The notes beneath the pieces are model-generated. The model worked only from the letters and a program-made list of their open reading frames with translations. It had not been told where the DNA came from and ran no database searches. The position numbers and the translations under genes are program-made. This document shows positions 1-6,155 of a DNA stretch of 6,155 nucleotides, piece by piece. Position 1 is the stretch's first letter, and each line of letters opens with the position of its first letter. This stretch comes from Crocinitomicaceae bacterium (lineage in GTDB: Bacteria > Bacteroidota > Bacteroidia > Flavobacteriales_D > Crocinitomicaceae): contig JAURHO010000097.1 in the NCBI GenBank assembly GCA_030833265.1, positions 1-6,155 on the forward strand. Direction: 5' to 3'.

Positions 1-546
1 GAAACATGTGGTGGAAAACGATTCAAAAAGGAAATTCTGGAAGTGAATTTTGAAGATAAAAATATCGACGACATTCTAACTATGACTATCGATGATGCTA
101 TTTCGTTTTTCAATGAACACAAACAAACAAAAATCACTCAAAAACTACAACCACTGCAAGATGTTGGTTTGGGTTATGTGCAATTGGGGCAATCTTCTTC
201 TACTCTTTCGGGTGGTGAAGCACAACGCATCAAATTGGCTTCTTTTTTAAGCAAGGGCACCCAAAGCACACCTACCCTATTTATTTTTGACGAACCTACC
301 ACAGGCTTACACTTTTACGATATTGAAAAACTATTGGTCGCTTTTCAAGCACTATTAGACCGCGGCCACTCCTTACTTGTAATTGAACACAACGTAGAAG
401 TCATTAAATGCGCGGATCACCTGATCGATTTGGGTCCGGAAGGCGGTGAAAAAGGTGGCTACATCTTATTTGAAGGACACCCCAAGGCGCTGTGTGCAGA
501 TCAGCAAAACGCTACTGCTCAATTTCTGAAATCAAGAATGTCCTGA
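1..546 (+). CDS. uvrA: UvrA excinuclease ABC subunit A, C-terminal part (5' end outside the window)
   Basis: UvrA is the DNA-damage sensor of nucleotide excision repair; as a dimer it loads UvrB at lesions, using two ABC-type ATPase modules. Only the last 181 codons are here, against about 940 in the family. The window opens at the end of the second zinc-binding module: ETCGGKRF matches its last CxxCxGxR stretch, and the partner Cys falls just before base 1. Then come the ABC signature LSGGEAQR (bases 205-228), the Walker B/D-loop segment FIFDEPTTGLH (about 280-312) and the switch histidine in VIEHN (His codon 388-390). The tail, with LIDLGPEGG and an FEGHP segment, is the normal UvrA ending before TGA at 544-546. 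The Walker A of this ATPase module lies upstream. No frameshift is seen. The next gene starts 99 bp downstream behind its own promoter, so the two are probably not co-transcribed. No convincing terminator hairpin follows the stop. Confidence 0.96.
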   Translation, partial: ETCGGKRFKKEILEVNFEDKNIDDILTMTIDDAISFFNEHKQTKITQKLQPLQDVGLGYVQLGQSSSTLSGGEAQRIKLASFLSKGTQSTPTLFIFDEPTTGLHFYDIEKLLVAFQALLDRGHSLLVIEHNVEVIKCADHLIDLGPEGGEKGGYILFEGHPKALCADQQNATAQFLKSRMS

Positions 547-622
547 CGGTAAATTCTGATTAATGTTCAATGTGCTGTTAATAACTAAGGACTTAAGTAG
601 GCTTTTGGATTTTATATTCGCT

Positions 623-630
623 TAACTTTG
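623..630 (+). promoter_or_regulatory. Bacteroidota-type -7 promoter element (TAACTTTG) for the alpha-oxoamine synthase
   Basis: TAACTTTG is a perfect match to the Bacteroidota housekeeping -7 consensus TAnnTTTG. A TTTG at 604-607 could be the -33 element, but the 15-bp gap is shorter than the usual 19 or so, so that part is weak. Transcription would start near 635-638, leaving a leader of only about 10 nt before the ATG at 646. An in-frame TTG at 628 lies inside this element and so cannot be the real start codon if the promoter is used. Confidence 0.6.
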
Positions 631-645
631 CAGAAAAATCATAGC

Positions 646-1893
646 ATGGCAGCAGATATATTTGAAAAAATTCAAGCAAACCGAGGCCCACTCGGAATGC
701 ACGCAAAAGAATCTCACGGCTATTTCACCTTTCCTAAACTTGAAGGTGAAATTGGCCCTCATATGAACTTCAGAGGGAAAGAAAAACTCAATTGGTCACT
801 CAATAACTACCTTGGGTTAGCCAACCACCCTGAAGTACGCAAAGCGGACGCTGATGCCGCAGCAGCAAACGGTTACGGCTCTCCAATGGGTGCCCGTATG
901 ATGTCTGGAAACTCAAACTTCCACGAACAACTTGAAAACGAATTATCGGCATTTGTTGGCAAACAAGATACCATTCTTGCCAACTTTGGCTACCAAGCAG
1001 TAGTTTCTGCAATCGACTGTCTAGTAGACCGTCATGATGTTATCGTTTACGACGCAGAATCTCATGCTTGTATCCTTGATGGTGTTCGTCTTCACATGGG
1101 CAAGCGCTACGTTTTCAAACACAACGACATCGAAGATTGCGAAAAGCAACTTCAACGTGCCACCAAACTTGCTGAAGAAACAGGTGGAGCTATCCTTGTC
1201 ATCACTGAAGGTGTTTTCGGTATGCGTGGAGACCAAGGTCGTTTGAAAGAAATTGTTGCGCTTAAAGAAAAATACAATTTCCGCTTATTTGTTGACGACG
1301 CTCACGGAATTGGCGTTTTGGGTGCTACTGGCGCCGGAACAGGAGAAGAACAAGGTTGTCAAGATGGCATCGATATTTACTTCGGTACTTTTGCAAAATC
1401 TTTTGCACTCATTGGTGGTTTTATCTCTAGTGACGAGCAAGTTGTTGAATACTTGCGCTACAACATGCGCTCGCAGATCTTTGCAAAAGCAATGCCTGTT
1501 GCACTTGTAATTGGGCTTTTAAAGCGTCTTGAGCTCATGCGCAATCATCCTGAACTCAAAGACAAACTTTGGGAAAATACCAATGCCCTACAAAACGGTC
1601 TTAAAGCCGCAGGTTTTGAAATTGGCCCAACAAACAGTTGCGTAACGCCTGTTTACCTCAGCGGATCCATTCCTGAAGCTACCAACCTTATTTTTGACCT
1701 CCGTGAAAACTACAATGTTTTCTGTTCAATGGTTGTTTATCCAGTTGTACCTAAAGGCATGATCATTTTACGCCTCATTCCAACAGCAGCTCACACCCTT
1801 GAAGATGTCAAATACACCATTGATTGCTTCTCTAAAATCGTAGGTAAACTCAAAGCCGGAGAATATATGTCCGACAAAATTGCCGCGATCTAA
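646..1893 (+). CDS. PLP-dependent alpha-oxoamine synthase (serine palmitoyltransferase or cysteate fatty acyltransferase type)
   Basis: Members of this family condense an amino acid with an acyl thioester and release CO2, giving a 3-oxo amine. In Bacteroidota the known lipid enzymes use serine (sphingolipids) or cysteate (the sulfonolipid capnine). The 415-residue protein has the whole fold-type I core: the LNNYLGLANHP entry motif, GSPMGARMMSG, His140 in DAESHACI (predicted to stack on the PLP ring), Asp217 and His220 in VDDAHG (cofactor binding), and the Schiff-base Lys251 in GTFAKSFALIGGF. A late KGMIILRLIPTAAHT segment carries the Arg expected for carboxylate binding. No signal peptide or membrane helix is evident. 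ATG 646 is chosen because an in-frame TTG at 628 sits inside the -7 promoter element. There is no Shine-Dalgarno sequence. The gene is monocistronic between its promoter and the hairpin at 1911-1946. 8-amino-7-oxononanoate synthase and 2-amino-3-ketobutyrate CoA ligase are related alternatives, but no biotin or threonine genes are nearby. The family is certain; the substrate is not. Confidence 0.9.
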   Translation: MAADIFEKIQANRGPLGMHAKESHGYFTFPKLEGEIGPHMNFRGKEKLNWSLNNYLGLANHPEVRKADADAAAANGYGSPMGARMMSGNSNFHEQLENELSAFVGKQDTILANFGYQAVVSAIDCLVDRHDVIVYDAESHACILDGVRLHMGKRYVFKHNDIEDCEKQLQRATKLAEETGGAILVITEGVFGMRGDQGRLKEIVALKEKYNFRLFVDDAHGIGVLGATGAGTGEEQGCQDGIDIYFGTFAKSFALIGGFISSDEQVVEYLRYNMRSQIFAKAMPVALVIGLLKRLELMRNHPELKDKLWENTNALQNGLKAAGFEIGPTNSCVTPVYLSGSIPEATNLIFDLRENYNVFCSMVVYPVVPKGMIILRLIPTAAHTLEDVKYTIDCFSKIVGKLKAGEYMSDKIAAI

Positions 1894-1910
1894 GCAGCTC
1901 ATTAGATTTC

Positions 1911-1946
1911 AAAAAAAATACGGGTTATGCGACCCGTATTTTTTTT
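1911..1946. terminator. Bidirectional intrinsic terminator between convergent genes
   Basis: This is a perfect 15-bp inverted repeat: A8-TACGGGT (1911-1925), a 6-nt loop TATGCG (1926-1931), then ACCCGTA-T8 (1932-1946). The GC-containing middle of the stem is flanked by A8 and T8, so either strand gives a hairpin followed by a U tract. It would stop the oxoamine synthase transcript 18 bp after its TAA and the helicase transcript from the other side. The helicase stop codon (complement of 1925-1927) lies at the stem-loop junction, so one arm is helicase coding sequence. Confidence 0.9.
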
Positions 1947-3034
1947 GCGATTAACTTTTCAATATTCTTGAAATACTTGTTGTCTTCGGGCTCACAGAAA
2001 ATAACTGAGCGCCCCTCTTTTCCGGCACGCCCCGTTCTTCCGATGCGGTGCACATAAGTTTCTGCAACTGTTGGCACGTCGGTGTTCACTACTAGGTCAA
2101 GGCCAGATATATCGATGCCTCGTGCTGCGATGTCTGTAGCAACTAAAATTCGGATTTTACCTTCTTTGAAATGACTCAAGGCCATTTGTCTGGCATTCTG
2201 AGACTTATTGCCGTGAATAGCCATAGCTTGTAACTTATTCTTTCCGAGCAGGCGCACCAGTTTATCAGCACCATGTTTTGTTCTCGAGAAGACCAACACA
2301 CTATTTGCTTGATCTTCTTGAAGTAATTGCACAAGTCTTTGTTCTTTTTCTTTGCGGTCTGCCACAAGAATAGCCATTTGCTCAATGCGCTCGGCGGTTG
2401 AAGAAACAGGTGTTACGGTAACTTCTACAGGTTGTTGCAACAAGCTTTGCGCAAGGTCTTTGACTTCGTTGGGCATAGTTGCTGAAAACAATAAAGTTTG
2501 TCTTTGCTTCGGGAGCAACCTCACGATTTTTTTAACATCGTGGATAAAGCCCATATCGAGCATGCGGTCTGCTTCATCAAGTACAAATACTTCTAATTGT
2601 TTCAAATTAATAAAGCCCTGCTGATGTAAATCGAGCAAACGACCTGGTGTAGCAATTAAAATGGCCGGTTTTTGCTTTAAGGTTTGAATTTGAGCGTGTG
2701 GTTTGACACCACCGAATATCACCAAAGAACGCAATTTGAGTTTTTTGCCATAGGCCCTGAAGTTCTCAGCAATTTGAATAGCGAGTTCGCGCGTTGGCGT
2801 TACTACTAGCGCTTGAATGCCACCCGGGGCAGCATTGATTTTAGCTAAATTTTCAAGAATTGGAATGGCAAAAGCAGCAGTTTTTCCTGTTCCGGTTTGA
2901 GCCAGACCAATGAGGTCTCTTTGATCTAAAATAGGTGGGATTGCTTTTTCTTGGATGGGAGTTGCGTTTGTATAGCCTTTTTCAGCAATGGCTTCGAGGA
3001 TTTCATTCCTCAAGGGTAATTCATTAAATAACAT
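1925..3034 (-). CDS. rhlE: DEAD-box ATP-dependent RNA helicase, RhlE-like, minimal core
   Basis: This is an ATP-dependent RNA-unwinding enzyme of the cytoplasm; RhlE-type members act in ribosome assembly and RNA turnover. All family motifs are present in the 369-residue product: the Q motif ending in TPIQ (residues 25-28), motif I AQTGTGKT (45-52), Ia PTRELA (80-85), Ib TPGR (129-132), II DEAD (153-156), III SAT (184-186), IV LVFSRT, V ATDIAARGID (299-308) and VI HRIGRTGR (329-336). Sequences such as RSLVIFGGV and LDEADRMLDMGFIHD resemble E. coli RhlE closely. The ATG at 3034 puts MLFNELPL where family members begin. An in-frame GTG at 3076 would add 14 unhelicase-like residues but sits 16 nt from the -7 element, so it is not excluded. 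The protein stops soon after motif VI, at KKIRVA, without the basic tail many relatives carry, and its final codons form the terminator stem. cutC lies upstream on the same strand, 86 bp away, with a promoter between, so separate transcription is likely. Confidence 0.95.
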   Translation of the reverse strand: MLFNELPLRNEILEAIAEKGYTNATPIQEKAIPPILDQRDLIGLAQTGTGKTAAFAIPILENLAKINAAPGGIQALVVTPTRELAIQIAENFRAYGKKLKLRSLVIFGGVKPHAQIQTLKQKPAILIATPGRLLDLHQQGFINLKQLEVFVLDEADRMLDMGFIHDVKKIVRLLPKQRQTLLFSATMPNEVKDLAQSLLQQPVEVTVTPVSSTAERIEQMAILVADRKEKEQRLVQLLQEDQANSVLVFSRTKHGADKLVRLLGKNKLQAMAIHGNKSQNARQMALSHFKEGKIRILVATDIAARGIDISGLDLVVNTDVPTVAETYVHRIGRTGRAGKEGRSVIFCEPEDNKYFKNIEKLIAKKIRVA

Positions 3035-3092
3035 GCAATAATTAGTTCCGATCAAAGTGAAAAAACGTATCGTCACTTGCCCGGTTTCAAGG

Positions 3093-3100
3093 CAAAGTTA
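3093..3100 (-). promoter_or_regulatory. Bacteroidota-type -7 element (TAACTTTG on the minus strand) for the helicase
   Basis: The + strand reads CAAAGTTA, so the minus strand has TAACTTTG, a perfect TAnnTTTG and the same octamer as at 623-630. No good -33 TTTG is seen at the expected distance. Transcription would begin near 3085-3088, giving a leader of about 50 nt to the ATG at 3034, or about 10 nt to the alternative GTG at 3076. It lies in the gap after the cutC stop. Confidence 0.5.
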
Positions 3101-3120
3101 CGGATAAATAACGGCTTGAA

Positions 3121-3822
3121 CTATTTTGCCTCCAAGATGCGCACCAACTTGCGCTCGTCTATCTTTAAAATGGTTTCAGAAAAAGCTGAATCTTCATCGA
3201 GTAAAACCTTCTGAGTGGCAGAAAAATGGATGCCTGCTAAATGCGGTATTGCACTGAGTTTTCCGATGTTCCCGGCATGCACCCCTCCACCTGCCATGAT
3301 TTCAATTTTTCCGAATGCAAAGGCTGACATTTCACTTAAATTCTCTAGACCATGTTCAACGCTTTTGGCAAATCCAGAAGTGAGTACACGTTTAAAACCA
3401 AGCTCTATCAAGACCTCAAGGGAGCGTTTCCACTCCAAGCTCTCGTCAAAGGCACGGTGAAAAGTCCAGTCAAGGTGTGGGTAATTGGCTTTCAACGAAG
3501 CCATATATGCTTTATCGATAGCGGCATTTTCTTTCAAAATTCCAACAACTACGCCTGCAACACCCATTTTAGCACAATAGTCAATGTCTTGTTCGATTTG
3601 AAAGAGCTCGCGGTTATTGTAATGAAAACCCCCAGCTCGTGGCCTGATCAAAACATGTGTATTCACACCCTGCTCTAGTGCCGCAGCAATCAAACCTGCG
3701 GAAGGCGTAAGCCCTCCTTGCTCTAGGTTTTGACAAAGCTCTATGCGGTCAAATTGGTACTTTTTTGCGAGATCTATTGCCTCAATAGATGCTGCACATA
3801 ATTCGAATTGTAGCTGACTCAT
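3121..3822 (-). CDS. cutC: CutC family protein (copper homeostasis protein CutC)
   Basis: CutC is a cytoplasmic TIM-barrel protein linked genetically to copper tolerance in E. coli; its biochemical activity is still unsettled. The 233-residue product is close to the usual length of about 240 and shows the family motifs in order: RIELCQNLEQGGLTPS (residues 26-41), IRPRAGGFHY (59-68), TFHRAFDE (120-127), LTSG (147-150), IMAGGGV (175-181) and the late HFSA (199-202). There is no signal peptide or membrane segment. ATG at 3822 is chosen because FELCAAS follows at the normal N-terminal position and a GGAG lies just upstream. An in-frame TTG at 3885 would add 21 residues unlike the family and run into the E1 promoter. 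The gene is divergent from the E1 gene across 73 bp, and no recognisable copper-responsive operator is seen there. Its stop (TAG) is 86 bp before the helicase ATG. No other copper genes are in the window, so a copper role here rests on family membership only. Confidence 0.94.
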   Translation of the reverse strand: MSQLQFELCAASIEAIDLAKKYQFDRIELCQNLEQGGLTPSAGLIAAALEQGVNTHVLIRPRAGGFHYNNRELFQIEQDIDYCAKMGVAGVVVGILKENAAIDKAYMASLKANYPHLDWTFHRAFDESLEWKRSLEVLIELGFKRVLTSGFAKSVEHGLENLSEMSAFAFGKIEIMAGGGVHAGNIGKLSAIPHLAGIHFSATQKVLLDEDSAFSETILKIDERKLVRILEAK

Positions 3823-3825
3823 TGT

Positions 3826-3829
3826 CTCC
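3826..3829 (-). promoter_or_regulatory. Possible ribosome binding site of cutC (GGAG)
   Basis: The minus strand reads GGAG-ACA-ATG, placing a Shine-Dalgarno-like GGAG only 3 nt before the ATG at 3822. The spacing is short, but the other complete genes here have no such site, and it favours this ATG over the in-frame TTG upstream. Confidence 0.35.
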
Positions 3830-3870
3830 AAAATTGCAAATTCTAGGTCAAAAATCCGTCCCTTTTTGCT

Positions 3871-3878
3871 TATATTTG
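3871..3878 (+). promoter_or_regulatory. Bacteroidota-type -7 element (TATATTTG) for the E1 gene
   Basis: TATATTTG is a perfect TAnnTTTG match ending 17 nt before the ATG at 3896. Transcription would start near 3883-3886, with a leader of about 10 nt, much like the arrangement at 623-646. No TTTG is visible at the usual -33 distance. Confidence 0.5.
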
Positions 3879-3895
3879 TAGACAATCAACTAAAA

Positions 3896-6155
3896 ATGGC
3901 CAAAGATAAAGCAAGCACAACGCAAGACCAGCTCGATTTCAATAGCTTTAAGCAACAGGTAATCAATGATTACCGTCTGGCCTGCATCTCCAGAGAGGCC
4001 TCTTTATTGGGCCGAAAAGAAGTCCTTACCGGCAAAGCCAAATTTGGTATTTTCGGAGACGGCAAAGAACTGGCTCAAATTGCGCTAGCCAAGCAATTTC
4101 AAAATGGTGATTTTCGTTCAGGCTACTACCGCGATCAAACACTCATGATGGCACTTGGCGAACTCACCGTAGACCAATACTTTGCAGGCTTATACGCCCA
4201 TACCGACGTCAACATTGAACCACAATCGGCCGGCCGTCAGATGGGAGGCCACTACTCTACCCGCAACCTCGATGCCAATGGTAATTGGAAAAACCTAATG
4301 GCTCAAAAAAATAGCTCTGCAGATATTTCGCCAACCGCTGGCCAAATGCCGCGCTTACTTGGCTTAGCGCAAGCATCAAAAGTCTACCGCGAGCACCCAA
4401 CACTTAAAGAACTCGAATACTTTAAAAATTTCACCAATGGTGGTAACGAAGTTGCTTTCGGTACTATTGGTGACGCTTCCACTTCAGAAGGCCCCTTCTG
4501 GGAAACCATGAATGCAGCAGGTGTGCTTCAAGTCCCGATGGTGATGTCCGTCTGGGACGACGGCTACGGCATTTCCGTTCCAAGAGAACTCCAGACAACC
4601 AAAGGAAGTATTTCAGAGGCATTGGCTGGTTTCCAACGCAACACAGAGAAACCTGGCTTTGAAATTTTGGTCACAAAAGGTTGGGATTACGCCCATCTCT
4701 GTGAAACCTATGAAAAAGCCGTCCAAATTGCCCGCTCAGAACACGTGCCTGTTTTGGTTCACGTCAAAGAAGTGAACCAACCGCAAGGTCACTCTACATC
4801 TGGCTCTCATGAGCGCTACAAATCTCCAGAGCGTTTAGAATGGGAAACTACTTTTGATTGCGTCGTAAAATTCAAAGAATGGATTTTATCTTTCGCTGAG
4901 AAAGGTTTGGTCTTAGCGAGCTCAGAAGACCTCGAATCTATTGAAAAAGAAGCAAAGGAAGCTGTTAGAACAGCTAAAAACAATGCTTGGCAAGCTTTTG
5001 TTGCAGACATTCAACAAGACAAAGATGCCTTGCTTTCTATTTTAAATGGCTTTTCAGCTGCACATCCGCTGCATGAGACTTGTTCTTTGGCAGCGCAACA
5101 ATTGGCAAAAGAAAAAGACAGCATTCGCCGCGATCTATTACAGGCAGCTCGTGCCATTCTCAGAAAATCTTTAGGGGATCAAAGCCCTGAACGTCAAGCT
5201 TTAGTAAACTGGATTGCTCAAATTCAAGACAAAGCCCAAGATCGATACAGCTCACATTTACATTCTGAATCAGCGCAACGTGCAGCAGCTGTTGCAACTG
5301 TTCCGGTACAATATGCCCCTGAGCAACAACAAGAAGACGGACGCATCATTTTGCGCGAAAATTACCGCAAGCTTCTAGAAACCAGACCCGAAGTATTGGT
5401 CTTTGGCGAAGATGCCGGTAAAATTGGCGGCGTCAACCAAACTTTAGAAGGTCTACAAGAACAATTCGGAGCGCTCAGAGTATCTGATACCGGAATCCGC
5501 GAATGCACCATCATCGGCCAAGGAATTGGTATGGCCATGCGCGGTCTTCGCCCGATTGCTGAAATTCAATATTTAGACTACCTACTCTATGCACTTCAAA
5601 TCATGTCCGATGATTTAGCGACAGTTCAATACCGAACCAAGGGAGGACAAAAAGCGCCGCTTATTATCAGTACACGTGGACATCGATTGGAAGGCATTTG
5701 GCACAGTGGTTCTCCAATGGGAATGATCATCAATTCTTTGCGCGGAATTCACGTTTGCGTGCCTCGCAACATGACCAAAGCGGCTGCTTTTTATAACACT
5801 TTATTACAAGCCGATGAACCTGCTTTAGTTATTGAACCGCTCAACGGCTACCGAACCAAAGAACGCATGCCGCTTAATTTCGGCGAATTTACGCAAGCGC
5901 TTGGGGTTCCGGAAATCGTTAAAGAAGGCTCAGACCTCACCCTAGTATCTTACGGCTCAACTTTCAATATTTGCGAGCAAGCCGTGGCTCAACTCGAAGA
6001 ATTGGGCGTTTCAGTTGAACTCATCGATGCACAAACTTTGTTACCATTTGATGTCAATCACATGATTGGCGCTTCTGTAGCCAAAACCAATGCCCTTCTC
6101 ATCGTAGACGAAGACGTGAGCAGCGGTGCTAGTGCCTTCATGCTCGATCAAATCT
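3896..6155 (+). CDS. Fused alpha/beta 2-oxoacid dehydrogenase E1 (probably branched-chain), 3' end outside the window
   Basis: E1 decarboxylates a 2-oxoacid with thiamine diphosphate (ThDP) and passes the acyl group to lipoyl-E2. The frame is open for 753 codons to the right edge, and I checked it line by line without meeting a stop. The alpha half (about residues 60-310) has YRDQ (78-81), AGRQMGGH (112-119), the ThDP/Mg2+ segment starting GDASTSEG at residue 192 and ending WDDGYGIS, and the active-site loop GHSTSGSHERY with His299. A helical linker follows, ending in an Ala/Gln-rich stretch. The beta half begins near residue 480 and shows FGEDAGKIGGVNQ (503-515), DTGIRE with Glu536, RGLRPIAEIQYLDY and WHSGSP with His603; in ordinary enzymes this is a separate protein. 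ATG 3896 is the first in-frame start after the -7 element. The subunit layout and motifs fit the branched-chain/pyruvate E1 class rather than SucA. Branched-chain specificity is an inference, and acetoin or pyruvate dehydrogenase is possible. Fused forms of this kind are familiar in Bacteroidota. The usual missing length would be about 50 residues. Confidence 0.93.
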   Translation, partial: MAKDKASTTQDQLDFNSFKQQVINDYRLACISREASLLGRKEVLTGKAKFGIFGDGKELAQIALAKQFQNGDFRSGYYRDQTLMMALGELTVDQYFAGLYAHTDVNIEPQSAGRQMGGHYSTRNLDANGNWKNLMAQKNSSADISPTAGQMPRLLGLAQASKVYREHPTLKELEYFKNFTNGGNEVAFGTIGDASTSEGPFWETMNAAGVLQVPMVMSVWDDGYGISVPRELQTTKGSISEALAGFQRNTEKPGFEILVTKGWDYAHLCETYEKAVQIARSEHVPVLVHVKEVNQPQGHSTSGSHERYKSPERLEWETTFDCVVKFKEWILSFAEKGLVLASSEDLESIEKEAKEAVRTAKNNAWQAFVADIQQDKDALLSILNGFSAAHPLHETCSLAAQQLAKEKDSIRRDLLQAARAILRKSLGDQSPERQALVNWIAQIQDKAQDRYSSHLHSESAQRAAAVATVPVQYAPEQQQEDGRIILRENYRKLLETRPEVLVFGEDAGKIGGVNQTLEGLQEQFGALRVSDTGIRECTIIGQGIGMAMRGLRPIAEIQYLDYLLYALQIMSDDLATVQYRTKGGQKAPLIISTRGHRLEGIWHSGSPMGMIINSLRGIHVCVPRNMTKAAAFYNTLLQADEPALVIEPLNGYRTKERMPLNFGEFTQALGVPEIVKEGSDLTLVSYGSTFNICEQAVAQLEELGVSVELIDAQTLLPFDVNHMIGASVAKTNALLIVDEDVSSGASAFMLDQI

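Larger units (their letters stand above)
3821..3886. repeat. Short inverted repeat framing the cutC/E1 divergent spacer
   Basis: ATTGTCT at 3821-3827 and its exact reverse complement AGACAAT at 3880-3886 bracket nearly all of the spacer, 52 bp apart. One arm overlaps the cutC start codon and the other lies at the predicted transcription start of the E1 gene. It could be a paired operator, but a 7-bp match in a region this size can easily arise by chance. Confidence 0.25.

Noticed and set aside
628..645. TTG start adding six residues to the oxoamine synthase
   Set aside because: The TTG is part of the perfect TAnnTTTG promoter element, and the ATG at 646 fits better.
547..645. Terminator or small RNA in the uvrA downstream gap
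   Set aside because: I found only scattered AT-rich repeats such as TTAAT, with no stable hairpin and T tract.
1021..1510. Small frames inside the oxoamine synthase on both strands
   Set aside because: They overlap a strongly conserved gene, show no recognisable domain and have no promoter or start context of their own.
2352..2624. A + strand frame of 90 codons antisense to the helicase
   Set aside because: Its low-complexity Ser/Cys/Thr-rich product mirrors conserved helicase codons, so it is a shadow frame.
3035..3120. Possible terminator after cutC
   Set aside because: Only weak short complementarities (TTGCC/GGCAA and TTCAAG/CTTGAA) are present, without a U tract placed for termination.
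3352..3678. A + strand frame of 108 codons antisense to cutC
   Set aside because: No domain is recognisable and it lies wholly inside a well-conserved gene.
3837..3845. TAGAATTTG on the minus strand as a cutC -7 element
   Set aside because: It has three bases between TA and TTTG instead of two, and no -33 element is found, so it is only a near match.
3823..3885. TTG start adding 21 residues to CutC
   Set aside because: The extra residues do not look like the family N-terminus, they overlap the E1 promoter, and GGAG precedes the ATG at 3822.
4816..5010. A minus strand frame of 64 codons opposite the E1 linker
   Set aside because: The + strand frame continues through it with coherent E1 protein sequence, and no domain is seen in the antisense frame.

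Overview
The window looks like ordinary chromosomal DNA from a member of the Bacteroidota, most likely a flavobacterium-like organism. Three things point there. Perfect TAnnTTTG promoter -7 elements lie upstream of three genes. Shine-Dalgarno sequences are mostly absent. The gene families are also typical: a CFAT/SPT-type alpha-oxoamine synthase and a 2-oxoacid dehydrogenase E1 with alpha and beta parts fused in one chain. The genus cannot be fixed from the sequence alone.

Layout from left to right: (1) the last 181 codons of uvrA on the + strand, cut by the left edge; (2) a short spacer with a promoter, then a complete + strand PLP-dependent alpha-oxoamine synthase (646-1893), probably serine palmitoyltransferase or cysteate fatty acyltransferase; (3) a perfect 15-bp bidirectional terminator hairpin (1911-1946) between convergent genes; (4) a complete - strand RhlE-like DEAD-box RNA helicase (1925-3034) whose last codons lie inside that hairpin; (5) a complete - strand cutC (3121-3822); (6) a compact 73-bp divergent spacer; (7) a + strand gene for a fused E1 alpha/beta 2-oxoacid dehydrogenase (3896 to the right edge), open for 753 codons without a stop.

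The genes do not form one operon, and every complete gene could have its own promoter. The clearest functional link is metabolic. A branched-chain 2-oxoacid dehydrogenase would supply iso-acyl-CoA primers for iso-branched fatty acids, and these are the acyl substrates of sphingolipid or sulfonolipid (capnine) synthesis started by the alpha-oxoamine synthase. That link is inferred. UvrA (nucleotide excision repair), the helicase (RNA remodelling) and CutC are housekeeping genes.

No mobile element, CRISPR array, tRNA, rRNA or clearly new system is visible. The points most worth a second look are the terminator built into the helicase coding end, the altered thiamine diphosphate/Mg2+ motif of E1, the substrate identity of the oxoamine synthase, and the very short predicted leaders.
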